The position numbers were made by a program, and so were the translations under genes. Shown piece by piece: positions 7,812-17,161 of a stretch of 64,000 nucleotides of DNA. Position 1 is the first letter of the stretch; the number at the start of each line of letters is the position of its first letter. The stretch comes from RGEC01 sp964626685 (GTDB lineage: Bacteria; Bacteroidota; Bacteroidia; NS11-12g; UBA955), in contig CAZVJY010000001.1 in the NCBI GenBank assembly GCA_964626685.1, positions 183,377 through 247,376 on the forward strand. Reading direction: 5' to 3'. The notes beneath the pieces were generated by a model. It saw nothing but the letters and a program-made list of their open reading frames with translations, was not told the DNA's origin and made no database searches.

Positions 7812-9647
7812 CTATTTACCCTTCTTTGGATAATGCACCACCGAAACACCCATAGGGTCTACTGAAGAAACCTGCAAAACCCTGGTTTCGGGATTCAGCA
7901 AGACAATGCCTTTTTCCCATGTGGCTTTAATGTCAGGGTAGCGGCGGCTATCAACATGCTGCGGTTTTTCTGATTGGTTTACAAATACACCAATTATGTC
8001 TCTTTCACCCTCTATAAAGAATGCATACAATCCGTTGTAGGGGATGTACTGTGTACGTCGACCCTTCTCAAACAATTCGGCATAGCGTTCACGTATTCCG
8101 GCCAGGCCTTTTATGCAATCAAATATTTCACGCTGATCGGAGCTAAGTCCTTCTGCGGTAAAACCATTTTTTTTATCATCCTTCCATCCACCGGGTGCAT
8201 CCCTGCGAATTGCACCATGGGCCCCCGTATCGGTCATCAGCCATTCAGTGCCGTAAAAGATGCAGGGAATTCCACGGCTCAAATACATTAATGCCAGTGC
8301 CATTTTGGTTTTGGATAAATTCTTTCCAAACGTAGCGTGCATACGGTTTAAATCATGATTATCGGCAAAGGTTACCAGCATTTCAGGCTTTTGATATACA
8401 TAATCTGAAGCCATGAGGTAATACAATCGGCTGACACCTGTATTCCAGCCAAAAGGCTCGTTCAACGCCTGATGCAGACCGAAACAAAATTGAAAATCGG
8501 TTACCGCATCCGGTAACCCCATACTCGTAAAAAGCCTATTGGGAGCAAAAACGGACTGCGCCGCCAGGGTATGTTCCCAGGTTTCACCAAACACAAACAA
8601 GCCGGGAAACGCTTTTTTAAGATCCAAATTAAGCATTGTCAAGAAACCCGGTTTTGAATATGGATATGTATCTACCCTTACGGCAGAAGCAGATGTGGTT
8701 GCCACCCACCACAGCGTATTTTGAATGAGATACCGCGCCACGTGCTGATTTTCCTGATTTAAATCCGGCATGTGATGATCAAACCAGCCTTCCAGCATCG
8801 TTTTCACTTCAGAGGGCGCTGCATAAGGATCACTTAAAGCCGAAACCCTATAATTGCTCCGAAAGAAAGTATCCCGAATGTGAAACCAGTCATCTGAAAT
8901 CCGTTTTTTGTACAAAGGATGTTCATTCCCTACATGGTTGTACACCATATCCAGCACCCACCTGACACCTTGTTGACGGCTTTTTTCGGCCAGTTTAAAA
9001 TATTCTTCATTGCTGCCAAACCGCGGATCGATGCGGTAATGATCGGTGCAGGCATACCCATGATAGCTTTGGGACGGCTGGTTATTTTCCAGCAAGGGCG
9101 TCATCCAAAGGGCATTGAAGCCCAGTTTTTTTATGTGATCAAGGTTTTTTGCCACACCGGCTACATCGCCACCATGCCTGCCGTGCAGGGCGGTTCTGTC
9201 TGCCTTTTCCAGCATACCATCAACATTATCATTACTTTCATTCCCATTGGCAAACCGGTCCGGCATAAGCAAATACATGCGGTCTGCTGCGCTCATCTTA
9301 GCCCCGGAAAACGGTTTTTCCCTTACCTCATATTTTAACGTTTGTTTTCTGCCAGAAAGAGTAGTTTCAAGAAAAAAATCACCCTGTCCCTGCTTGACCC
9401 GCAGGTATAAAATTCTATATCCCGCATTTAACCTTTTTACGTCTGAAATTAGCCTGGGACCACCCTTGATTCGGATTGAAGCCATGTGAACCGAATCTCC
9501 ATACAACAAAATCTGGAAGCTTTCCTGGCCCATATTTTTAAACCAAAACGGAGGATCGCAACGCCTGATGTGCTGAGCTCCGGAATGAACCAAAACAAAT
9601 GTTTGGATCAATAAAAAAAGACTGATTTTAGGTCTTAAAAACTTCAT
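7812..9647 (-). CDS. Neopullulanase/cyclomaltodextrinase-like GH13 (SusA-like)
   Basis: Periplasmic alpha-glucan hydrolase of 611 residues. The start is placed at the ATG at 9647 because it directly precedes a signal peptide (MKFLRPKISLFLLIQTFVLV, cleavage near HSGAQ); an upstream start at 9671 would add eight residues. A cyclomaltodextrinase-type N-domain (FWFKNMGQESFQILLYGDS) comes first, then the GH13 barrel with LDMVYNHVGNEH, the nucleophile Asp in AVRVDTYPY, the acid/base Glu in FGETWEH and the transition-state Asp in FADNHDLNR. It probably degrades imported malto-oligosaccharides to maltose and glucose. It is transcribed divergently from the T9SS starch-binding gene, with a possible operator at 9691-9709 between them. 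Confidence 0.88.
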   Translation of the reverse strand: MKFLRPKISLFLLIQTFVLVHSGAQHIRRCDPPFWFKNMGQESFQILLYGDSVHMASIRIKGGPRLISDVKRLNAGYRILYLRVKQGQGDFFLETTLSGRKQTLKYEVREKPFSGAKMSAADRMYLLMPDRFANGNESNDNVDGMLEKADRTALHGRHGGDVAGVAKNLDHIKKLGFNALWMTPLLENNQPSQSYHGYACTDHYRIDPRFGSNEEYFKLAEKSRQQGVRWVLDMVYNHVGNEHPLYKKRISDDWFHIRDTFFRSNYRVSALSDPYAAPSEVKTMLEGWFDHHMPDLNQENQHVARYLIQNTLWWVATTSASAVRVDTYPYSKPGFLTMLNLDLKKAFPGLFVFGETWEHTLAAQSVFAPNRLFTSMGLPDAVTDFQFCFGLHQALNEPFGWNTGVSRLYYLMASDYVYQKPEMLVTFADNHDLNRMHATFGKNLSKTKMALALMYLSRGIPCIFYGTEWLMTDTGAHGAIRRDAPGGWKDDKKNGFTAEGLSSDQREIFDCIKGLAGIRERYAELFEKGRRTQYIPYNGLYAFFIEGERDIIGVFVNQSEKPQHVDSRRYPDIKATWEKGIVLLNPETRVLQVSSVDPMGVSVVHYPKKGK

Positions 9648-9690
9648 AATTTGGTAAAAATATTTCAACAAAGAAAAAAAATATCCTTCA

Positions 9691-9709
9691 ATGTGTCCAA
9701 TTTACACTT
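9691..9709. promoter_or_regulatory. Weak third operator candidate of the maltose type
   Basis: ATGTGT-CCAATTT-ACACTT. It keeps GTGT-N7-ACACT of the pattern seen at 5531 and 6344 (9 of 12 arm bases) and lies between two divergent starch genes, 10 bases upstream of the -7 box of the plus-strand gene. Confidence 0.4.
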
Positions 9710-9718
9710 ATTAATTTT

Positions 9719-9726
9719 TATTTTTG
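9719..9726 (+). promoter_or_regulatory. -7 promoter element of the starch-binding protein gene
   Basis: TATTTTTG, a full TAnnTTTG match, 29 bases before the ATG at 9756. It supports that start rather than the in-frame codon at 9651. Confidence 0.5.
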
Positions 9727-9755
9727 CTTCTAGATCTAAACTTATCAAACCAACC

Positions 9756-11063
9756 ATGATTAAAAATTACCTGACCATTCTTGCATTTTCGGCATCAGCG
9801 GGCCTTTATGCACAAGCAGCGGATGTAACGCTCAAGGTCGACGATCGAAACAACAAAACCAAAACCGCTATTAAATTCAAAGGTCAGTTCAACAATTGGG
9901 CCGACGTCTCTGCGTATGATGACGGAACCAATGGTGATGTTACTGCCAATGACAACATTTGGTCTCTTAAGGTTACTGGTGTTGCTCCCGGAACTTACGA
10001 ATGGGGTGCAACAGATCAGGACGGTGCCTGGCTGACACCCGGTGTTCCCAATTACCAGTTCACCGTGAACCAAGGATCTGTTTCAGGACAGACTGAAATT
10101 ATTATTCCAAAAAATAAACCGACCCACTCGGTTGTTTTCACTGTGCGCGACCTCGCAAAAAAAGAAACCGGCATTAAACTGAAAGGTTCTATGTTCGGCT
10201 GGTCTGCCAAGGATATGTTCGACAATGGAACCAACGGTGACACCACCGCCGGCGACAATGTATGGACTCTGAAAACCGATGTAGAAGAAGGCAGCTGGTC
10301 GTGGGGCATTGAGAATGAATGTGGCTGGAAGCTTGTAGGTCCCAACCGCGACTTTACAGTAGCCGTTGGTGGTTCCGTTTCAGGCTCTATCTCATACAGT
10401 ATTCCTGCTCTTAACACACCCAAGAACGTAACATTCCGTATTTACATGGGTGATGTGATTGTTAGCTCTGCAGGCCTTTATGTTGCAGGAAATTTCCAGG
10501 ATGCTGTAGCCGGCAAGAAACTCTGCAACTGGAGCAAAGACACCCTGCGCCTCACCGATGCCAACAATGACGATGTTTATGAACTCACTGTAAGCCTGTC
10601 TCCCGGCTCTTACCAGTACAAGTATTTCAACGGCCGTGGCGGTGATCCCGATGGTGAAAAAGGCGATTTCAAAACAGGCGGTTGTGGCTCTGACAACGGT
10701 CTGGGCGGATTCAACAGAAACCTTGACCTGAGTAGCCTTACCAAAGACACCGTTTTGGTTGTTTACAAATTCGACAGCTGCTCAGTATACAAAATGCCAA
10801 CTACCGGCATCAAGAAATCAAACACTGTTTTCAAGGGTGTTTATCCTAACCCTGCTACAGCATCAGCGAATGTTTCATTCACTAACAAAAGCGTTGCACA
10901 CGTAGTAGAACTGCTTGATATTTCAGGAAAAGTAGTATCAAAAAATAACTTCGCTGCAGGTGCAAATTATGGCACTATCATGAAGCCTGCTTCAGGAACT
11001 TATTTTGTGAAGGTAACCGCTGCAGATGGAACAACTGCAAGCACAACCCTCGTGTTTGAATAA
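9756..11063 (+). CDS. T9SS-secreted protein with three E-set/starch-binding-like modules
   Basis: 435 residues starting at the ATG at 9756, which begins a clear signal peptide (MIKNYLTILAFSASAGLYAQ); the longer reading from 9651 has no signal. Modules 1 and 2 are tandem, about 90 residues each, with shared features (FKGQFNNW versus LKGSMFGW; DDGTNGDVTANDNIW versus DNGTNGDTTAGDNVW). Module 3 is related but longer (LYVAGNFQ, LTDANNDDVYELTVSL). The C-terminus is a type A T9SS sorting domain (GVYPNPATASANVSF, ending TTLVFE), so the protein should be exported to or attached at the surface. It lies before a T9SS pullulanase-like enzyme and probably binds starch there in the manner of SusE/SusF (inference; no homology search done). 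Confidence 0.75.
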   Translation: MIKNYLTILAFSASAGLYAQAADVTLKVDDRNNKTKTAIKFKGQFNNWADVSAYDDGTNGDVTANDNIWSLKVTGVAPGTYEWGATDQDGAWLTPGVPNYQFTVNQGSVSGQTEIIIPKNKPTHSVVFTVRDLAKKETGIKLKGSMFGWSAKDMFDNGTNGDTTAGDNVWTLKTDVEEGSWSWGIENECGWKLVGPNRDFTVAVGGSVSGSISYSIPALNTPKNVTFRIYMGDVIVSSAGLYVAGNFQDAVAGKKLCNWSKDTLRLTDANNDDVYELTVSLSPGSYQYKYFNGRGGDPDGEKGDFKTGGCGSDNGLGGFNRNLDLSSLTKDTVLVVYKFDSCSVYKMPTTGIKKSNTVFKGVYPNPATASANVSFTNKSVAHVVELLDISGKVVSKNNFAAGANYGTIMKPASGTYFVKVTAADGTTASTTLVFE

Positions 11064-11080
11064 TTGATATTTCCCCTACA

Positions 11081-11118
11081 AAAAGGCAACTTTCTCAATA
11101 AAAGTTGCCTTTTTTTTT
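11081..11118 (+). terminator. Rho-independent terminator
   Basis: AAAGGCAACTTT, seven-base loop, AAAGTTGCCTTT, then a run of T. The 12-bp stem lies between the starch-binding protein gene and the pullulanase-like gene, so the latter needs its own promoter or read-through. Confidence 0.85.
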
Positions 11119-11139
11119 GCTAAATTCGAGAACAAAGCC

Positions 11140-13902
11140 ATGTTTAAAATATATACAGTAGTTTTTTCATTCATGCTAAGCAGTGCTGCTTTTGCACAAA
11201 TGACACTGGATCCTGTTTTTGCTTCACAAAACGACAGTGTAACTATCATTTACGATGCTACCAAAGGTAACGGAGCCCTCAAGGATCTCGGGCCTCCCGA
11301 TGTGTATATCCATACCGGAGTGATAACCAACCTCAGTAATGGCAACTCTGACTGGCGCTATGTTAAAGGGGTTTGGGGCACTGATGACGCACCCCGAAAA
11401 ATGACCTATAGCGGTAACAATATTTACAGAATCAAAATTTTCATTCCCACTTTCTATGGCGTCCCCGGTACAGAAACCATCAGAAAAATTGCTGCAGTTT
11501 TCCGGGATCGCACAGGCAACAAAGTTGGACGCAATGCAGACGGGACAGATATCTATGCCGATATCTTTCCTCCCGGACTGAAAATTAGTTTCACAAAACC
11601 CTCGGAAATACCGGGCATTTTTGAAACCTCAGATAACATTACCTTCGAAGCAAAAGCCTCTGAGTCAGCACGGATTGCATTTTTTGAAAATGGTATTCAA
11701 CTGGACACCCTTACGGCCGTTACTTTCAGCAAAACCCTAACAGGCAAGGCCCCTGGACGCTATATGTATGTTGTGCGAGCCCAAAAAGGCAGTATGACAG
11801 CCAGTGACACCTTGTTTGTTTCAATTAATCCGCCAGTTACAACTGAAGCCTTGCCTGCAGGTATGGTGGATGGCGCCAATTACATCAACGATACAACCCT
11901 GTTGTTTTCACTGGCTGCACCAGGCAAGAAATACGTATATCTCATTGGCGACTTCAACAACTGGCAGCCTCTGCCTGCCTATTTCATGAAAAAGACCCCC
12001 GATGGCAATCGCTGGTGGCTCATGGTTTCGGGTTTGAAAAAGGGACAACAATACGGGTATCAATACCTTGTTGATGGCCTTTTGAGAGAAGCAGATCCAC
12101 TGAGTGAACTTATTTTGGACAACTGGAACGATGGTTTCATCAACAAAGCAGACTTTCCCGGCTTACCAAGCTACCCCTCAGGCAAATCTACGGGGCTGGT
12201 TTCTGTGGTCCAACCCGGCAAATCTGCTTATGCATGGAAGCACGATACCTTTACTGTGCGCAATGTTGGTTCCTTAAACATATACGAACTTCATATAAGG
12301 GATTTTATAGCTGCTCACTCATACACGGTATTGAAGGACACACTCCCTTACCTGAAAAAACTGGGTGTAAATGCCATCAAGCTCATGCCAGTAAACGAAT
12401 TTGAAGCTAACTCAAGCTGGGGTTATAATGTTTCCTACCACATGGCCCTGGATAAGTACTACGGCAATGCAAATCAGCTCAAGGCCTTTATTGATGAGTG
12501 TCACAAGCAAGGTATAGCTGTATTTCTGGATGTGGTTTTCAACCATGTATTCGGGCAAAGCACCCTCTGTCACCTATACTGGAACAGTGCACTAAACCAG
12601 CCTGCTGATAACAATCCCTGGTTAAACCCAGTTGCAAAACACGATTTCAACGTAGGCTATGATTTTAATCATGAAAGTCAGTTTACCCAACAATATATGG
12701 ATCGCGTCATTAGATACTGGCTCACCGAATTCAAGGCTGACGGATTCCGATTTGATCTTTCCAAAGGATTTACACAAAAAAACACCCTGGGGAACACTGC
12801 AGCATGGGGACAGTATGATGGCAGCCGAATCTACCTTCTAAAGCGCATGCGTGATGTTATCAGGAGTTATGACAACAACGCCGTATTGATACTCGAACAC
12901 TTTGCTGACAACAGTGAAGAAACCGAACTATCCAACGAAGGATTTCTTTTTTGGGGTAATGGAAATAACGCATTTACGGAAGTATCCATGGGCTACAACT
13001 ATGATCTCTCGTGGTTCAGCAACTACAAAAGCCGCGGATGGAGCAAACCTCACCTGATTTCCTACATGGAAAGCCATGATGAGGAGCGTATGATGTATAA
13101 AAACATCACCTTTGGTAATAGCAACGGTGGTTATAATGTAAGACAGCTTTCTACTGCACTTAAAAGAGGTGAAATGGCTACCGTTCTTTTCTTCAGCGTT
13201 CCCGGTCCAAAAATGATATGGCAATTTGGCGAACTGGGCTATGACGTAAATATCAACTTCAATGGTCGAACCGGAGAAAAGCCCATTCGCTGGAACTACC
13301 TAACTGAGCCTGACCGCCAGGGCCTGCATCAGGTATACGCTACCATGATGAACCTTAGAAACAAATATCCTGTTTTTCATACCACATTCAGCAATTTTAA
13401 CCTGGGTGGACGGGTTAAAAAAGCCTGGCTGCAACACTTTGATCACTATGTGCACGTAATCGCCAATACAGATGTGGTGCCTACCAGCACAACCTACGAT
13501 TTCCATGATACAGGAAAATGGTATGAAGTTTTTTCCGGAGACAGCCTGAGGGTTACCAATAAAAACATGCCCATTACCCTCGCACCGGGTGCATACCGAA
13601 TGTTTACCAACAAACGAATGGAGTTGCAGCCCAAGGTTCAAATCCCAAACAGCACTGATAAACTGGATAATCATTCGGAAATCCTGGTGTATCCGAATCC
13701 TGCTTCTGACGCGTTGAACCTGATGGGACCCGTGAACGCCCGTATTCAGGTAAGAGATGCTTCAGGACGGTGTGTTTACACCGGATTTATGAAAGATAAA
13801 TTCATGCAAATCCATACCCGAAACTGGCCTAACGGAGTGTATGTAATTCATGGCCAATCACAGAATGGTACCTGGTCTGTGAAAACGCTGATACAGCACT
13901 AA
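11140..13902 (+). CDS. T9SS-secreted pullulanase/alpha-amylase-like GH13
   Basis: Secreted 920-residue glycoside hydrolase. The signal peptide ends near SSAAFAQ. Two E-set-like domains precede the barrel; the second (around residues 240-330, VYLIGDFNNWQPLPAYFM) is CBM48-like. The barrel carries IYELHIRDF, LDVVFNHVFG, the nucleophile Asp in GFRFDLSKGF, the acid/base Glu in LILEHFADN and the third acid in YMESHDEER. After an all-beta C-domain comes a T9SS type A domain (ILVYPNPASDALNLMG, ending KTLIQH). It probably attacks starch, glycogen or pullulan outside the cell. A near-consensus box TAAATTCG (11121-11128) lies 11 bases before the ATG. Exact bond specificity cannot be read from the sequence. 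Confidence 0.88.
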   Translation: MFKIYTVVFSFMLSSAAFAQMTLDPVFASQNDSVTIIYDATKGNGALKDLGPPDVYIHTGVITNLSNGNSDWRYVKGVWGTDDAPRKMTYSGNNIYRIKIFIPTFYGVPGTETIRKIAAVFRDRTGNKVGRNADGTDIYADIFPPGLKISFTKPSEIPGIFETSDNITFEAKASESARIAFFENGIQLDTLTAVTFSKTLTGKAPGRYMYVVRAQKGSMTASDTLFVSINPPVTTEALPAGMVDGANYINDTTLLFSLAAPGKKYVYLIGDFNNWQPLPAYFMKKTPDGNRWWLMVSGLKKGQQYGYQYLVDGLLREADPLSELILDNWNDGFINKADFPGLPSYPSGKSTGLVSVVQPGKSAYAWKHDTFTVRNVGSLNIYELHIRDFIAAHSYTVLKDTLPYLKKLGVNAIKLMPVNEFEANSSWGYNVSYHMALDKYYGNANQLKAFIDECHKQGIAVFLDVVFNHVFGQSTLCHLYWNSALNQPADNNPWLNPVAKHDFNVGYDFNHESQFTQQYMDRVIRYWLTEFKADGFRFDLSKGFTQKNTLGNTAAWGQYDGSRIYLLKRMRDVIRSYDNNAVLILEHFADNSEETELSNEGFLFWGNGNNAFTEVSMGYNYDLSWFSNYKSRGWSKPHLISYMESHDEERMMYKNITFGNSNGGYNVRQLSTALKRGEMATVLFFSVPGPKMIWQFGELGYDVNINFNGRTGEKPIRWNYLTEPDRQGLHQVYATMMNLRNKYPVFHTTFSNFNLGGRVKKAWLQHFDHYVHVIANTDVVPTSTTYDFHDTGKWYEVFSGDSLRVTNKNMPITLAPGAYRMFTNKRMELQPKVQIPNSTDKLDNHSEILVYPNPASDALNLMGPVNARIQVRDASGRCVYTGFMKDKFMQIHTRNWPNGVYVIHGQSQNGTWSVKTLIQH

Positions 13903-13919
13903 AATCCATTCCCGCACAG

Positions 13920-13950
13920 AAAACCCTGCTAAAATGGCAGGGTTTTTTTT
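13920..13950 (+). terminator. Rho-independent terminator
   Basis: AAAACCCTGC, seven-base loop, GCAGGGTTTT with a continuing T run, just after the pullulanase-like gene. It separates the starch region from the ftsH region. Confidence 0.85.
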
Positions 13951-14002
13951 ATGCACAATAACACAAATTCGGGGAAGTGTGGTATTTGGCAGGTATAAAT
14001 AG

Positions 14003-14010
14003 TAGCTTTG
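14003..14010 (+). promoter_or_regulatory. -7 promoter element of ftsH
   Basis: TAGCTTTG (TAnnTTTG match), with TTTG at 13985-13988 as a possible -33 element and a leader of about 50 bases to the ATG. Confidence 0.5.
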
Positions 14011-14061
14011 TAGTGTAATTCTGTTTGGCTCAGCTTTTGCCATCAGATAGTTAACTGCATA

Positions 14062-16083
14062 ATGAGCGAAAATAAAAACAACAAACCCAAACCCGGTGGT
14101 TTCCGGTTCAACCCTTACTGGATTTATGGCATCATCTTTATTGTGATGCTTGTTCTTACCTTCTTGCCCCGGGGTTCGGGCCGCAGCACCAACTGGGCTG
14201 AGGTTCGTCAGATGATAGTTCAGGGTGATATCGAAAAACTTACCATTGTTAATGAGCAGATTGTAGAAGTATACCTCACCAAAGAAGCAAGCCAAAAGGA
14301 GGAACATAAATCCAGCGCGAAAAAAGAAGACATGCTGGGTGCCAATCAGCCTAATTACTACTTTGAAATAGAAAAGGGTTACTTCAACAATGAAATCAAG
14401 GATTTGAAAGAGGAGTTGAAGGAAAAGAAGACTGAAACTCCCATACCGCCTATTTCCTATGAATCACACAGCGACTTCATGGGCCAGTTGTTTCAATGGC
14501 TTTTCTTCATAGGTATTTTCCTTATTTTCTGGAGCATCCTGTTCCGCCGTGTGGGCGGTGGTGGTGGTGGAAGCGGTTCAAACATATTCAGCATAGGCCG
14601 CGCCAGAGCTCAGCTTTTTGACAAAGACACCAAAGTTAACATTTCTTTCAAGGATGTGGCAGGTCTGGAAGAAGCCAAGGTAGAAGTAATGGAGGTTGTT
14701 GACTTCCTTAAAAACCCTAAAAAATACACTAACCTTGGAGGTAAAATTCCTAAAGGCGTGCTGCTTGTAGGCCCTCCCGGAACAGGCAAAACCCTGCTGG
14801 CTAAAGCCGTTGCCGGTGAAGCCGGGGTTCCCTTCTTCTCTCTGTCAGGTTCTGATTTCGTGGAAATGTTTGTGGGGGTGGGTGCCAGCCGTGTACGCGA
14901 TCTGTTCAAACAGGCCAAAGAAAAGGCCCCCTGTATTATCTTCATTGATGAAATTGATGCCGTAGGCCGGGCCCGTGGTAAAAACCTGGTGCAGGGCAGC
15001 AATGACGAACGTGAAAACACACTGAACCAGCTTCTGGCTGAAATGGATGGCTTTGGAACCGACAGCGGTGTAATTATCATGGCTGCCACCAACCGTCCGG
15101 ATATTCTTGACAGCGCCTTACTGCGTCCGGGCCGTTTCGATAGACAAATCACTGTAGACCGACCTGATTTGGCAGGCAGAGAACAAATTTTCAAAGTTCA
15201 CCTGAAGCCCCTTACCAAGCTGGCAGGCGATGTAGATGCACATAAACTGGCCGCACAAACGCCCGGATTTGCCGGTGCAGAAATTGCCAATGTTTGCAAT
15301 GAAGCTGCGCTCATCGCCGCACGCCATGGCAAAGATCACGTAGATATGCAGGATTTTCAGGATGCCATTGATCGCGTCATCGGCGGACTGGAGAAAAAGA
15401 ATAAAATCATTTCACCCGAAGAAAAGCAGATTGTAGCTTACCACGAGGCCGGTCATGCCATCGCAGGCTGGTTCCTCGAAAATGCCGATCCCCTGCTGAA
15501 GGTGAGCATTGTTCCCCGCGGTGTGGCTGCTTTGGGATACGCACAGTATCTTCCTAAAGAACAATACCTGTACCGCACCGAGCAGCTGTTGGACAGTATG
15601 TGTATGACCTTGGGTGGCAGGGCTGCAGAAGACATTTTCTTCGGAAAAATAAGTACAGGTGCACAAAATGACCTGGAGCGCATCACCAAAATGGCCTACA
15701 GCATGGTTACCATTTATGGCATGAGCGAAAAAGTAGGCAACCTTTCGTTCTATGATCCGCAGGGCGAATATGGCTACCAAAAGCCTTACAGCGAGAAAAC
15801 CTCCGAACTGATAGATGAGGAAGTGCGCAACATCATTGCAGGTGCCTATAACCGCTGCAAGAATCTGCTGACCGAAAAGAAAGAAGAACTGAAAGCAGTA
15901 GCTGAAGAATTGTTGCAAAAGGAAATCTTGTTCCAGTCAGACCTCGAAAGAATTATTGGAAGAAGACCTTTTGACCATAAACCCGCAACGGAGGAAGTTC
16001 CTGAAACTACAGAACCGAAAGCAGAATTAATAGAACCGGAAACACCTGCTGACGATACCCCTGTTATTGAACCAGAATCATAA
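14062..16083 (+). CDS. ftsH: ATP-dependent zinc metalloprotease FtsH
   Basis: Membrane-bound AAA protease that degrades misfolded and regulatory membrane and cytosolic proteins. The 673 residues hold an N-terminal membrane segment (about 17-36), a periplasmic domain, a second membrane segment (about 140-160), then a Gly-rich linker. The AAA module has Walker A GPPGTGKT, Walker B CIIFIDEID and the second region of homology ATNRPDILDSALLRPGRFD. The M41 protease domain has the zinc site HEAGH. The C-terminal tail is acidic and Pro/Thr/Glu-rich. The PerM-like gene begins inside its last codons, so the two are probably co-transcribed. Confidence 0.97.
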   Translation: MSENKNNKPKPGGFRFNPYWIYGIIFIVMLVLTFLPRGSGRSTNWAEVRQMIVQGDIEKLTIVNEQIVEVYLTKEASQKEEHKSSAKKEDMLGANQPNYYFEIEKGYFNNEIKDLKEELKEKKTETPIPPISYESHSDFMGQLFQWLFFIGIFLIFWSILFRRVGGGGGGSGSNIFSIGRARAQLFDKDTKVNISFKDVAGLEEAKVEVMEVVDFLKNPKKYTNLGGKIPKGVLLVGPPGTGKTLLAKAVAGEAGVPFFSLSGSDFVEMFVGVGASRVRDLFKQAKEKAPCIIFIDEIDAVGRARGKNLVQGSNDERENTLNQLLAEMDGFGTDSGVIIMAATNRPDILDSALLRPGRFDRQITVDRPDLAGREQIFKVHLKPLTKLAGDVDAHKLAAQTPGFAGAEIANVCNEAALIAARHGKDHVDMQDFQDAIDRVIGGLEKKNKIISPEEKQIVAYHEAGHAIAGWFLENADPLLKVSIVPRGVAALGYAQYLPKEQYLYRTEQLLDSMCMTLGGRAAEDIFFGKISTGAQNDLERITKMAYSMVTIYGMSEKVGNLSFYDPQGEYGYQKPYSEKTSELIDEEVRNIIAGAYNRCKNLLTEKKEELKAVAEELLQKEILFQSDLERIIGRRPFDHKPATEEVPETTEPKAELIEPETPADDTPVIEPES

Positions 16084-17161
16084 AAAGTGGATTAGCCGAC
16101 TTGCGATTGTTGCCATTCTCATTGCAGCGTGGTATCTGCGCGGTGTCATCGCATACTTTCTTGTCGCTGCGCTGATTAACTTTATTGCAGCACCCTTGAT
16201 GGCTGCAATGGAAAAACGCATTACCTGGAAAAAGAAACCCCTGGCGAGGTGGGTTTATGCTACCGCAATCATTGCTCTGCTGATTGCCGCCATGTTTGCT
16301 CTCCTGCGCTTAATCGTTCCGCCTTTGCTGGAACAGGCTGACCGAATCAGCCATATCTCAAGTGAAGATTTTAAACGCAGTTTTGGCCCACCTCTTGCCG
16401 ATTTACAGCACTATCTCTCCACATGGGGCATAGATGGCCAGCTGTTTAGTCCGGAGCACATTAAACAGGATTTTATGCATTGGATACAAACAGCAGATAT
16501 CCGTAGCACAGTGACCGATATCCTGGGAGGCGTAAGTACCGCGGGTGGCTGGATTTTTTCAGTGCTTTTTATCTCATTCTTTTTTCTGAAGGAAAAGTTT
16601 CTTCTGTACAGGGTTATTCACACCCTGACACCCGATACGATTGAACCCCGAATGCAAAAGGTTCTTAGGGCCATTGAGAAATTGCTGGGAAAGTACTTTA
16701 GAAGCATATTGCTACAGGTGCTGGTATTTGGAAGCTATATATTTGTTGGATTAAGTATTGTCGGTGAACCCTATGCGCTCACCATAGCTGTTTTCTGCGG
16801 GTTAATCAATCTTATCAGTTATGTCGGCCCGATAATGGGACTGTCTGTAGCACTGATGTTCAGTATTGGCGGGCATATCGGTGCAGATTTCTACACTTCC
16901 ATACTACCCCATTTAATGGAGGTTTCTACTGTTTTCGGAATAGCCATTCTGCTTGACAACATGGTTTCCTATCCCCTCATTTTCTCCAATTCACTGAAAG
17001 TGCATCCACTGGAACTGTTCTTTGTGGTTTTGGCAGGGTTTCAGCTGGCCGGATTAGGCGGTATGATTGTGGCGGCTCCATTATACACCATGCTAAAAAT
17101 CATTGCCAAAGAGTTTTTACAGGGCTTCGACGTGGTGCGCAGCATCACGCGGGGGGTGTAG
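16067..17161 (+). CDS. AI-2E/PerM-family membrane protein
   Basis: 364-residue polytopic inner-membrane protein of the AI-2E transporter (PerM/YdiK) family. It has N-terminal helices (LAIVAILIAAWYLRGVIAYF), a central soluble segment (about residues 90-160) and a C-terminal block of helices with LINLISYVGPIMGL. Transport roles differ among family members and the substrate here is unknown. The chosen start is a TTG inside the end of ftsH (17-base overlap), the only start that keeps the first helix. The gene converges on lnt and overlaps its 3' end by 17 bases. Confidence 0.8.
   Translation: MNQNHKKWISRLAIVAILIAAWYLRGVIAYFLVAALINFIAAPLMAAMEKRITWKKKPLARWVYATAIIALLIAAMFALLRLIVPPLLEQADRISHISSEDFKRSFGPPLADLQHYLSTWGIDGQLFSPEHIKQDFMHWIQTADIRSTVTDILGGVSTAGGWIFSVLFISFFFLKEKFLLYRVIHTLTPDTIEPRMQKVLRAIEKLLGKYFRSILLQVLVFGSYIFVGLSIVGEPYALTIAVFCGLINLISYVGPIMGLSVALMFSIGGHIGADFYTSILPHLMEVSTVFGIAILLDNMVSYPLIFSNSLKVHPLELFFVVLAGFQLAGLGGMIVAAPLYTMLKIIAKEFLQGFDVVRSITRGV

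Noticed and set aside
15412..15918. Minus-strand frame of 168 codons inside ftsH
   Set aside because: Antisense to the conserved M41 protease domain of ftsH.
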